The notes under the pieces are model-generated. The model worked only from the letters and a program-made list of their open reading frames with translations. It had not been told where the DNA came from and searched no databases. From contig NZ_NNRI01000015.1 in the NCBI RefSeq assembly GCF_002270415.1, positions 1-64,000 of the forward strand: a stretch of 64,000 bases of DNA, in the 5' to 3' direction. The translations under genes were made by a program, and so were the position numbers. The number at the start of each line of letters is the position of its first letter. Position 1 is the first letter of the stretch. This DNA is from Mesorhizobium sophorae (GTDB lineage Bacteria; Pseudomonadota; Alphaproteobacteria; Rhizobiales; Rhizobiaceae). Positions 26,835 to 35,194 of this stretch are shown in pieces.

Positions 26835-27182
26835 GGCTTGCATACGAACCTGATCCTTGGTTCTGCATCCGCAGGCTGGAAGCCCCGATGCATTAATATT
26901 CCAGCGGCCTCTAGGGCTGTCTCGGCCATCGGAAGGATACGTATACGACTAGACCGTCAGCCCATAAATCGCCCGGGCGAAGAACTCGCCGGAGTGTCAT
27001 ACGCCGACTGCGACCAAATTCCACGGCGCAGCGAAATGACGCGATCTACCGCGAGCGGAATTGATCCACATCAATTACAGGGCCGAAGTTTCCAGCGAGA
27101 ATTGCTATGAGCGCATGGTTGCCTGTGACGGCGACCAGCGGTAGCCGTGATGTGCGCTCCTGAGAAATAGGAGGACCAGCGT
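26835..27182. other. intergenic with FNR/FixK box
   Basis: No gene is seen in these 348 bp. The notable element is the perfect anaerobox described separately. An AGGAGG ribosome site for the next gene is at the right end. Confidence 0.5.
27061..27074 (+). promoter_or_regulatory. FNR/FixK-type box (TTGATCCACATCAA)
   Basis: This is a perfect match to the palindrome TTGAT-N4-ATCAA bound by the Crp/FNR regulators FNR, FnrN and FixK. Its centre is 115 bp upstream of the GTG of the MDR oxidoreductase. If the box sits at the usual -41.5, transcription would begin near 27109. It suggests low-oxygen induction of that gene. Confidence 0.6.
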
Positions 27183-28244
27183 GTGATCGAACCGCGCAAC
27201 CGCGTTGTTCAAGTCACTCGCTTCGGCGGTCCCGAGGAGCTGGAGGTGGTCGACGCTCCCATGCCGACCGCTGGTCCGGGCGAAGTGCGGGTCCGCGTGC
27301 TCGCCTCGGGCCTTGAGTACACCGACACGCTGATACGGCGGCACCTCTACCCGCAAACCGCGTCCCGCCGCCCACCGTTTGTGGTGGGGTACGATGTTAT
27401 CGGGGAAATCGATCAGCTCGGCGATGGCGTGAGCGGATTTCAGCTTGGCGACCGTGTGGCCGACATGACGGTGCTCGGATCGAATGTTGTTTATCGCACG
27501 CTCCAAGCGAGCCACTTGACCCCGGTGCCGGCTGGCGTCGACGTGGCGGAGGCCGCAACGCTGGTCCTGAGTTGGATGACCGCATACCAACTCCTGCACC
27601 GCGCCGCGCAGGCGCAGCGAGGGCAGCGGGTACTGGTGCACGGAGCCGCGGGCGCAGTCGGTCAGGCGCTGCTCGTGTTAGGCAGCATGGCCGGGCTCGA
27701 GCTATGGGGCGGTGCCCACGGGAAGCACGCAGCGCTGATCCGCAAGTTTGGAGCCACGCCGATCGACTACCAGCGTGAAGACTTCGCGCGTGTCCTGCCA
27801 GGCGGGTTCGACATCGTCTTCGACGGCATCGGGGAGGACGGCTATCGTGGCTCGTTCGCGGCGCTCAAGCCTGGCGGTCTGCTATGCGCCTATGGGTACT
27901 CGGCGGGCGCGCAGGCTCAGCGAGGCATGCTCACCATGTTGATGTGGATTGCGCGGCTGTATCTCTGGAGGTGGTCGCCTGGCGGAAGACGAGCCTTCTT
28001 TTACTCCATCAACGCGATGCGGTGGCAACATCCTGAGTGGTTCAAGGAAGACTTGAAGCGCCTTTTCGCTCTGCTGGCCAGTGCCGCCATCCACCCGCGC
28101 GTCACCGAGCGGATCTCGCTGGATGAAGTTGTCGAGGCGCACCGACGTCTCGAACACGGCGGTCTCGAGGGCAAGCTCGTGCTGTGCCCGGATCTGCCGT
28201 CGCGACGCGAACAGCATGCCACCTCACGACCTCGGTCGGATTGA
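27183..28244 (+). CDS. MDR-family zinc-independent oxidoreductase (quinone-reductase-like)
   Basis: This is a 353-aa medium-chain dehydrogenase/reductase. It starts at GTG with AGGAGG about 7 bp upstream. A GroES-like N-terminal domain (GPGEVRVRVLASGLEYTDTLIRR) lacks catalytic zinc Cys/His ligands. The Rossmann domain has HGAAGAVGQALLVLG, the quinone-reductase/crotonyl type. It therefore probably uses NADPH to reduce quinones or enones in the cytoplasm. It interrupts the space between creatininase and creatinase and has no obvious place in that pathway. The upstream FNR/FixK box points to control by oxygen. Confidence 0.88.
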   Translation: MIEPRNRVVQVTRFGGPEELEVVDAPMPTAGPGEVRVRVLASGLEYTDTLIRRHLYPQTASRRPPFVVGYDVIGEIDQLGDGVSGFQLGDRVADMTVLGSNVVYRTLQASHLTPVPAGVDVAEAATLVLSWMTAYQLLHRAAQAQRGQRVLVHGAAGAVGQALLVLGSMAGLELWGGAHGKHAALIRKFGATPIDYQREDFARVLPGGFDIVFDGIGEDGYRGSFAALKPGGLLCAYGYSAGAQAQRGMLTMLMWIARLYLWRWSPGGRRAFFYSINAMRWQHPEWFKEDLKRLFALLASAAIHPRVTERISLDEVVEAHRRLEHGGLEGKLVLCPDLPSRREQHATSRPRSD

Positions 28245-28670
28245 AGATTCAGGCATCGCCTCATCACTGCTGGCCGTGTGATCAGGAAAGACAATCAAAT
28301 CCCGAGTTGGGTTATCGCGACCGGGTCGACCCAGCAGCAAGGTGGGCCATGTTCGCATTTGGCTACACGCTATGGGTCGAGCCATAGCCACTGCATCATC
28401 GATACCGACTCTGCAGTCCTTCAGCTCCATCAGTATGGAAACGGCCAGTTCGGTGGCGCCTGAACTGCGCCGTCGCTGGCATTATTGTCAGGTAGCCCCA
28501 AAGAAGCATCCTTGCGACGCTCTACGAGGGTATCAGCAGTGAACACGTTTGTCAGGGAGATGATCGCTTCGTGGGCCAGGCCGTAAACGGGCGACGCTGA
28601 GTACGGGTCAGGCCGCTTTGAGCGGCCCGACCTCCACCGATGCCAATCGTGTGGAATGTAAAGCACTCCG
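28245..28670. other. intergenic, nothing recognised
   Basis: No supported gene here. It separates the oxidoreductase from the 3' end of the oppositely read creatinase gene. Confidence 0.4.
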
Positions 28671-29886
28671 TCAGTTCCCGACGATGTTATATTCCGGGCC
28701 GAAAGGAAAGCCGGTGATGTTTTCCGCTCCGTCATCCTTAACGATCAGGATGTCATGTTCGCGATAGCCACCGGCACCCGGCATGCCTTGCGGCAGCATC
28801 ACCATTGGTTCCATCGAGACGACCATGCCTGGTTGCAGCACGGTGTCGATGTCCTCGCGCAACTCCACGCCGGCTTCGCGGCCATAATAGTGGCAGAGCA
28901 CACCGAAGGAATGACCGTAGCCGAAGGAGCGATACTTCAGCAGATCCCATTCCCGGTACATGTCGTTGAGCTCGATCGCGATGTCCTTGCAACGCGCGCC
29001 CGGCCTGATCAGCTCGAGCCCGCGGCGGTGGACGGCGACGTTCTTCTGCCAGATGTCGAGACTGGCGTCGTCGACATGATCGCAAAACAGCGTCCGTTCG
29101 AGTGCCGTATAGTAGCCGAATATCATTGGGAACGTGTTGAGCGACAGGATGTCGCCGGACTGGACGAGACGATTGGTCACCGGATTGTGGGCGCCGTCGG
29201 TGTTGATCCCCGACTGAAACCAAGTCCAGGTGTCCATTAACTCAACATAAGGGTGCGATTTTGCGATCTCACGGATCATGGAGCTGGTTGTCGCGATTGC
29301 TACCTCGTGCTCAGGCACCCCGGCCTTAACGGCAGCCACGCAGGCAGCACCGCCGACATCGCAAACCCGTGCCCTCCTCGCGGATCAGCTTTTGCTCCTC
29401 CATCGACTTGATGGAGCGCATCCACATTGACGGCTGAGCAACATCCACAAATTCGACGCCAGGTAGCGCCTCCTCAAGCTGGCGTCGGAAGTCGAGGTTG
29501 ACGTGGTCAAACTCGATTCCGATGCGCTTTGCGCCCGCAGTGAGTTGGCGCACGGCACGATAGAAATTGTCACGGCGCCAGTCGGTGTAGGTCATGTTGT
29601 CGCCGAAGCTGCGGCGATAGGGTTGGCCGCCGTCGATACCGGCCGAAATCGTGGTGGCCTTGTTGTGATCGATTACCATGCCGTATTTGCGGCCGAAGTA
29701 GCAGTAGAGCCAGCCGGAGTAATAATTGATGCAGTGGTAGGAGGTGAACAACGTGGCATCCACCTTGTTCTCAGCCATCCAGCCGCGAACGTCATTCTGG
29801 CGGCGTTCCATCTCGGCGTCAGAGAACGGCGAATACTCCTTTTCGCCGTTGAGCCATGCCGTCACGTGTAACATGTCTGCAGTCAT
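28671..29886 (-). pseudogene. creatinase (creatine amidinohydrolase), single frameshift
   Basis: Creatinase hydrolyses creatine to sarcosine and urea (EC 3.5.3.3). It has the pita-bread fold shared with M24 peptidases. The 5' frame gives about 175 family-like residues up to SIKSMEEQKLIREE. The 3' frame gives the catalytic domain from VCDVGGAACVAAVKAGVPEHE onward, with the catalytic-His motif GAHNPVTNRL and YGHSFGVLCHYYGRE. One extra base in GAGGAGGGCA near 29360 puts them out of frame. The total of 1216 nt is 405 codons plus one base, and the Pseudomonas enzyme has 403 residues. So this is either a recent frameshift or an assembly error. Unrepaired, no full enzyme is made. Confidence 0.85.
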
Positions 29887-30459
29887 CGTGCTTTTTCCCT
29901 GCGAGGTTGATGCAGGAAGCTACGACCACGAGGCGTATCAGGAAAATTTATTCACCTGATAGCTTCATTTCCAGAAATTATGGGATCGCCAGGCTTTTGT
30001 CTCGACGGCATGTGATTAGGAAACACTTATCCTCTGATATCGACGTCTCATTTCCGGCTCGAGAGCCGACTTTTTATCGTCCGCCTACAACCTGAAACCT
30101 AATGCGGATGTCGAGGAAAGAATGAACTTACACCAACAGCATGCCCAACGAATTGCTGCGCCCGCAATTGACATAGACAGTTTCGCGGGCTGCCAAAGTA
30201 TCAGCGAGAGGTCTTCTTATGAGGCATGGCGAACTCCGTTAAGGGTCGCCGCATCGACGACTGCTAGCAAGGCCCGAAATCGTTCCAGACAAACCAAAAT
30301 CTCTCCCCGCTAGCGTGCATGTCGGACTTTGGTCTGAAATTTTGTCGGATTAGGTCTTATCTTTCCCCCGCAACAGTCTTATTCCATTTCTTCCCGAAAA
30401 ATTCAGGAAGAATCGAACAACTGTCGGCGTTGCCTCCAAGTTAGCAAAGGAGGACCATC
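29887..30459. other. intergenic before the Gly/Asp-rich gene
   Basis: No intact gene is supported. It contains the relic described at 30159-30260. The right end has AAAGGAGG ahead of the next ATG. Confidence 0.45.
30159..30260 (-). pseudogene. relic of the Cys-rich small gene at 57.7-58.0 kb
   Basis: About 100 bp here align at roughly four matches in five with 57957-58055. Shared blocks include CCCGCAATTG, CGGGCTGCCA, TGAGGCATGGCGA and GGGTCGCCGC. On the minus strand it begins ATG CCT CAT AAG, then a frame shift, then remnants reading like DTLAARET and NCG. Only the 5' part of the gene survives, so this is a decayed second copy. Confidence 0.55.
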
Positions 30460-31005
30460 ATGCTGAAATTGACTTCAAGCCAGCTCATCTGGTTCGCGTT
30501 GCGTGCCTCGACCGCATTAGCCTTAACAACAGCTCCCTATCAACTCAGTCTTCACGCCGTTGCCAAGATCGGGCCTGCGGTGGCTTACGCCAAGAGCGAA
30601 GGCGGCCATGGTGGTGGCGGAGACGGCCATGGCGGCGACTCCGGTTCCGGTGGCAATTCCGGGTCCGGTGGTGGCGATGATGGTGGCAATTCCGGGTCTG
30701 GAGGCGGAGAAGATGGCGGTGCCGACGACCACGGCGGAGATGACCACGGTGCCGACGATCACGGTGCCGACGATCGCGGTGCCGACGATAATGGTGCCGA
30801 CGACAACGGCCATCACGGACAAGAGCATGTGAACTCCGCCGGCGACAAAGTCGAGGTGGAAGGCAATAAGATCGAGGTCACTCATCCTGACGGCGTCAAG
30901 GAAGAGATAGAGAACGGTAGGCTTGACACGAAAGATGCAACAGGCCGCACCATAGCCGAGCGCGCGGCAACCCCTGCCGATTTTGCCCGCCTGCAGGGAC
31001 TATGA
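30460..31005 (+). CDS. secreted Gly/Asp/His-rich repeat protein
   Basis: This 181-aa protein has a strong ribosome site (AAAGGAGG). A likely signal sequence (about 1-44, ending AVAYA) precedes a low-complexity region: Gly/Ser/His-rich residues 47-86, then repeats of the type GADDH at about 86-117 (GADDHGADDRGADDN). The DNA there has a 15-bp period. The C-terminal 60 residues look folded (GDKVEVEGNKIEVTHPDGVKEEIENG), similar to short PepSY-like or beta-hairpin segments. The dense Asp/His content suggests calcium or transition-metal binding outside the cytoplasm, but that is inference. A strong hairpin follows the stop. Confidence 0.7.
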   Translation: MLKLTSSQLIWFALRASTALALTTAPYQLSLHAVAKIGPAVAYAKSEGGHGGGGDGHGGDSGSGGNSGSGGGDDGGNSGSGGGEDGGADDHGGDDHGADDHGADDRGADDNGADDNGHHGQEHVNSAGDKVEVEGNKIEVTHPDGVKEEIENGRLDTKDATGRTIAERAATPADFARLQGL

Positions 31006-31020
31006 ATAAACTGCGCTGTC

Positions 31021-31047
31021 GAGGCGAGGCTATCGCAGCCTCGCCTC
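31021..31047 (+). terminator. strong hairpin after the repeat-protein gene
   Basis: GAGGCGAGGCT and AGCCTCGCCTC form a perfect 11-bp GC-rich stem with a 5-nt loop, 15 bp after the stop codon. No U-run follows, so it may be a Rho-assisted terminator or an mRNA-end stabiliser. Confidence 0.55.
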
Positions 31048-31628
31048 TCCGATTAGCGATAATGTGTTCGGCACCTAAGCGCTCGGTAAAGGTGATCTTG
31101 CCGTCAACCTTCATAAGACGCCTGGGCAGATCTTCGGGATGCACGTCGCATTTGCAGCGTGTCGATCGTTTCAGCGCCATTAGAACAAAACAGGATTGTT
31201 TTACTTGATCGTCAAGACGGCTTGTGGAACCTTTTCGCCACGAGTGATGAACCATCCAGACTTGCCGAAGGCATGACGGCGGTCCCGCGAGAGCGGGCGC
31301 GGATCGAAAATTATGTCTGCGAGTTTGTGGATGCGGGAAGCGCGCGCCGTTCGGCTTGCCAAAGTCAAGGTGTCCCCCGCGCTGCCTAAACTATAAGCAT
31401 ATTATCGATATTAGCTTTCACTCAATTAAGAGCGAAGTCCCTGCCGCAAGTGCGGAACCAGATTCTGGATAGCCAGACCTGCCAATCGAGGGTGACACAG
31501 GATTTTGCAGGTCTGGCCATTTGCTGACCGTAATTGCCGGCGTGCGATCCTGCTGCGGAGCGGTCACTCACCGCAAGTCGAACCCCCTTACAAATCCGTA
31601 AGGTCGAATGATGAATCCTCTTCGTAAG

Positions 31629-31770
31629 AAGCCCGCCACCTTGGGCAAAGGTGACGGGCTTCGATAAATGGCCAGTAGGGACTTTAGCTGGCCAGTGCGG
31701 AAAACGTGGCATCTAAAAATTAGTTGCACCTAATATGAAAAAAGCCCGCCACCGGGAAACGATGGCGGGA
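31629..31770 (+). repeat. paired-hairpin intergenic repeat, copy A
   Basis: Two GC-rich hairpins share the arm GCCCGCCACC: 31629-31661 (arms AAGCCCGCCACCTT and AAAGGTGACGGGCTT) and 31745-31769 (CCCGCCA / TGGCGGG). They flank an AT-rich block AAAAATTAGTTGCACCTAAT at 31715-31734. The same order occurs at 56029-56165. It could be a noncoding RNA, a terminator pair or a mobile repeat. A related single hairpin lies at 31850-31880. Confidence 0.6.
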
Positions 31771-31849
31771 GATCTGTGGTGGCTGCTCGGCGAGGGGGAG
31801 CCGAGCAGGATCAGAACTTCATCCTCTTCGACAGGTTCCACCCTACGCG

Positions 31850-31880
31850 CAAAAAAACCCGCCACCGTCGGCAGCGGGCC
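31850..31880 (+). repeat. single hairpin related to the paired-hairpin repeat
   Basis: AAAAAAACCCGCCACC followed by GGCAGCGGGCC resembles the second hairpin of copy B (AAAAAACCCGCCACA ... GGCAGCGGACC). It follows copy A by 80 bp and appears to be a further partial unit. Confidence 0.5.
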
Positions 31881-32007
31881 AAGGTCTGACGTGCGCTGGG
31901 ATCAAGCCAGCATGGGGTAAACGAGCGGCGGAGGGATAATTTGCCGGCTGGCAAACCCACCCTCTTTGCCGCTAAGGCCCGGCGGTCAAACCCCGAGCCA
32001 CCGCTAT

Positions 32008-32071
32008 GACCGCAGGACCGCTGGACCGCTGGACCGCTGGACCGCTGGACCGCTGGACCGCTGGACCGCTG
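32008..32071 (+). repeat. 8-bp tandem repeat (GACCGCTG x8)
   Basis: There are eight head-to-tail copies of GACCGCTG, the first with one change (GACCGCAG). It is in no supported gene. The unit length is not a multiple of three, and the tract is of the kind that changes copy number by slippage. Confidence 0.9.
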
Positions 32072-32457
32072 GAAGACGGTCGCATTTGCCTAGCCCGCCA
32101 ACAGAAAATCAGGCAATTCTCAATGACGGCTTCCCGACCAACCCCCAGCCGAATGACGAGCGCGTTCTGCTCGGCCGCCGGAAGCGAGAGTATCGGGTTC
32201 TTCCAATCACTGCGTTCGTGCGCGCCTATGTAGCCGGCGCTGACGCCTTGCTGGTGAACTGTTGCCAGCCCCCGACGCCTCGGAAGATGGTGATGAGAGC
32301 CGCGAAGACCGTGTCGAGATAGCTCCCGCGGCCACTCCTCCTACCGATGGCTGGCGGTTCAGTCCCTGAAGATAGCCAGGGTCGGTATGGCATACTAGCC
32401 ACCCTCCGGCCACCGAGAAGCCCGGCCGAGATGATTGGTGCGCCGGTCTCTGCAACG

Positions 32458-34146
32458 CTACTTCTGTGGGTTTGCGACGCGTGGGGCCGGAATGGGCATG
32501 GCGGCGATCAACTCGCGTGTGTAGGCCTCGCGTGGCGAGGACAACACTGAGCGGCGCGGGCCAGCTTCGACGATCCGACCGGCACGCAGCACGGCGACAT
32601 CATGGCTCATGCGCTCGATCACCGCCATGTCGTGCGAGATGAAGAGATAGGCAAGCCCGAGCGTCTCCTGCAGCTCCAGCATCAGGTCGAGCACGCGCGC
32701 GCGCACCGACACGTCAAGCGCGGCAACGCTCTCGTCTGCGACGATCAGCTTTGGTTCGAGCGCCAGCGCCCTGGCGATACAGATGCGCTGGCGCTGGCCG
32801 CCGGAAAATTCGTGCGGATAGCGCGAGGCATGATCGGCGGCGAGCCCCACGCGTCCGAGAAGCAAGGCCACTCGCTCGCGACGCTCGCTCTTGGTGCCGA
32901 TGCTGTGAATGGCGAGCGGCTCGGCAATTGCCGCACCGACCGTCATGCGCGGGTCGAGCGAGGCGTAGGGATCCTGAAAGATCATCTGCGCGGCGCGGCG
33001 CACCGGCCGCATCGCGGCGGCGGAAAGGCCCTGGATGGCCGTGCCGCCGATGGTCACTGCACCCGTGAAAGGCACCAGGCCGAGCACGGCCTTGCCAGTG
33101 GTGGATTTGCCGGAACCGCTTTCACCGACGAGGCCGAGCGTCTGTCCCGGCATGATGTCGAAAGAGACGTCCTGCACCGCCGGCGCCTCGGCGGCGCGGC
33201 GACGGAAAAGGCTGGCGGAAGCGCCGTAATCGACAACGAGGTTCTTGACCGACAGCACCGGCGCGGCGCCCTCTGGCGCGGCTGGTCGGACGGTGGCGGT
33301 GACCCTCGGCGGCGCGTCGGTCGCGGCGTACGCGCCGAGACGCGGCACGGCGGCGAGCAGCTCGCGCGTGTACTCGGCTTGCGGCCGCTCGAAGATGTCG
33401 AGCACCGGGCCTGCCTCGACGATGCGGCCGTCACGCATCACGGCCACCCGGTCGGCCATCTCGGCGACGACGCCCATGTCGTGGGTAATCAGGATGATGG
33501 CGGTGCCGAATTCCCGCTTCAACTCGCGCATCAGTTTCAGGATCTGCGCCTGCACGGTCACGTCGAGCGCCGTCGTCGGCTCGTCGGCGAGCAGCACTTT
33601 CGGCCGGCAGGACAGCGCCATGGCGATCATGACGCGCTGGCGCATGCCGCCGGAGAGCTCGTGCGGATATTGCTTCATGCGCCGCGCCGGGTCGTTGATA
33701 TGGACGACGTCGAGCATGGAACGGGCGCGGCTTTCGATGCTGGCGCCTTCCGCGCCCTGATGGGTGCGGATCGCCTCGGTCAGCTGCGCGCCGATCGAGT
33801 GTACCGGATTGAGCGAGGTCATCGGCTCCTGGAAGATCATGGCGATCTCCCCGCCACGCACATCGCGCATGGCGCGCTCGGACAGGAGCGGCAGGCTCTG
33901 GCGATCGAGCCTGATGTCGCCGCCGGCGATGCGCAGCGAGGTGCGCGGCAACAGCCGCATGATCGAAAGCGCCGTCACCGACTTGCCCGAACCGGACTCA
34001 CCGGCGATGCACAATGTCTCGCCCGGCGCCAAGGCAAAGCTGATGCCGTCGATGACGCGCCTCGCCCCTTCAGGCGTCAGCGCGTCCACCGACAATTTGT
34101 CGACGGTCAGGACGGCATCCTGCTCTGGCCCGGAAGCATCCGCCAT
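32458..34146 (-). CDS. ABC transporter, fused double ATP-binding protein (amide operon)
   Basis: This 562-aa protein has two ABC ATPase domains of the oligopeptide type. Domain 1 (about 8-250) has GESGSGKSV, LSGGMRQR and LLADEPTTALD. Domain 2 (about 290-540) has GESGSGKST, FSGGQRQR and LIVADESVAALD. The Walker B of domain 2 ends DES where DEP is usual, keeping the catalytic Glu. The start overlaps the formamidase stop (TGATG). It is the last gene of a seven-gene operon and should power the two permeases at 36.9-38.6 kb, separated from them by the binding protein and the hydrolase. Confidence 0.92.
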   Translation of the reverse strand: MADASGPEQDAVLTVDKLSVDALTPEGARRVIDGISFALAPGETLCIAGESGSGKSVTALSIMRLLPRTSLRIAGGDIRLDRQSLPLLSERAMRDVRGGEIAMIFQEPMTSLNPVHSIGAQLTEAIRTHQGAEGASIESRARSMLDVVHINDPARRMKQYPHELSGGMRQRVMIAMALSCRPKVLLADEPTTALDVTVQAQILKLMRELKREFGTAIILITHDMGVVAEMADRVAVMRDGRIVEAGPVLDIFERPQAEYTRELLAAVPRLGAYAATDAPPRVTATVRPAAPEGAAPVLSVKNLVVDYGASASLFRRRAAEAPAVQDVSFDIMPGQTLGLVGESGSGKSTTGKAVLGLVPFTGAVTIGGTAIQGLSAAAMRPVRRAAQMIFQDPYASLDPRMTVGAAIAEPLAIHSIGTKSERRERVALLLGRVGLAADHASRYPHEFSGGQRQRICIARALALEPKLIVADESVAALDVSVRARVLDLMLELQETLGLAYLFISHDMAVIERMSHDVAVLRAGRIVEAGPRRSVLSSPREAYTRELIAAMPIPAPRVANPQK

Positions 34147-35090
34147 CAATTGAAGACGATTCTTGGGAAGTAGAACGAGACGACCCAGTTCGGCATGTCA
34201 ACGATCTCGCTGATGCGCAGGTCGCCGCAAACCGAGCAGAGCATGTAGGCGTCGACCGGCTTCAGCCCATGCTCCGCGGCAAGCAGGTCGACCATGCGCA
34301 TGACGCTTTCGCGTGCCGCGGTCATCAGGTCCGGCCCGATGCCGGTGGTGGCCTCGTAGCCGGCCGCGTCGAGATGGCGGGTCACCGGTCCCGGCGTGGT
34401 GAAGCGCGGGCTTTGCAGCCGCGCGTCCTTGACCAGCTCGATCGTCGCCTCGACATCCATACGGCTCTCGATGGCGGTGCCGCAGACCTCGCCGTCGCCT
34501 TGAGCGGCATGGGTGTCGCCGATCGAAAACAGCGCGCCCTCGACCTCGACCGGCAGATAGAGCGTGGTGCCAGCCGAAAGGTCGCGGATGTCGAGATTGC
34601 CGCCGACACGGCGCGGCGGCACGACCGAGTGCAGGCCGGGTTCGGCAGGCGCCACGCCGATCGTGCCGGCGAAGGGTTTTAGCGGTACGCGGCCACCAGG
34701 GCCAAAGAGTGCCGGCGTCATCGCGGCGGCGTCATATTTCCAGATGTGCAGCGCCGGCTCCTCGAACTGGTCGGCGAGCAGGCCGAAGCCTGGAATGTTG
34801 GCGGTCCAGCCGAGGCCCGACGGTTCGAAATGGCGCAGCGTGATCTTCAGCGCATCGCCGGGCTTGGCACCCTCGACATAGACCGGTCCGGTCACCGGAT
34901 TGACCTTGCCGAAATCCATCGTCTTGACGTCCGCGACCGTGGAGCTGGCGTTGAACTGCCCGCCTGAGGAATCGAGACATTCGAAATGGATTGTCGAGCC
35001 GGGCCTTGCCGTCAGCGCCGGCTCGAAGTCGCGGTTCCAGCCGAAATGATGGCTGGCGCGATGGATGGTGTAGTCGCACTTCACGCACAT
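34146..35090 (-). CDS. acetamidase/formamidase family amidohydrolase
   Basis: This is a 314-aa enzyme of the FmdA/AmdA family, which hydrolyses formamide, acetamide and similar short amides to the acid plus ammonia. Family segments seen include HFGWNRDFEPALTARPGSTI, GPVYVEGAKPGDAL, GDTHAAQGDGEVCGTAIE and VDAYMLCSVCGDLRISEIVD. No signal peptide, so it is cytoplasmic. It sits inside an ABC importer operon headed by an amide-sensing AmiC/AmiR pair. This strongly supports short-chain amides as both transported and hydrolysed substrate. The ribosome site is weak. Confidence 0.92.
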   Translation of the reverse strand: MCVKCDYTIHRASHHFGWNRDFEPALTARPGSTIHFECLDSSGGQFNASSTVADVKTMDFGKVNPVTGPVYVEGAKPGDALKITLRHFEPSGLGWTANIPGFGLLADQFEEPALHIWKYDAAAMTPALFGPGGRVPLKPFAGTIGVAPAEPGLHSVVPPRRVGGNLDIRDLSAGTTLYLPVEVEGALFSIGDTHAAQGDGEVCGTAIESRMDVEATIELVKDARLQSPRFTTPGPVTRHLDAAGYEATTGIGPDLMTAARESVMRMVDLLAAEHGLKPVDAYMLCSVCGDLRISEIVDMPNWVVSFYFPRIVFN

Positions 35091-35194
35091 GGTTTTTTCT
35101 CGTTGTCTTGGGCAACCCGCCCTGCCGTGCAGGCGGCATCATGGGACGGTCCCGGCGGCGAGCTGGATGCCTGCCGCCGGGAGATGAGAAGAGC

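Larger units (their letters stand above)
31048..32457. other. 1.4-kb noncoding, repeat-bearing region
   Basis: No gene is supported. It holds the paired-hairpin repeat (31629-31770), a third single hairpin near 31850-31880 and the 8-bp tandem repeat (32008-32071), each listed on its own. The rest has only short frames without ribosome sites. Confidence 0.5.

Noticed and set aside
30715..30810. Possible CRISPR-like array in the GADDx repeat
   Set aside because: The repeat is in frame within a gene with a signal peptide and has no unique spacers.
32602..34173. 523-codon plus-strand frame opposite the amide-operon ATPase
   Set aside because: Rich in His, Arg and Gly in the way antisense frames of high-GC genes are; no domain.
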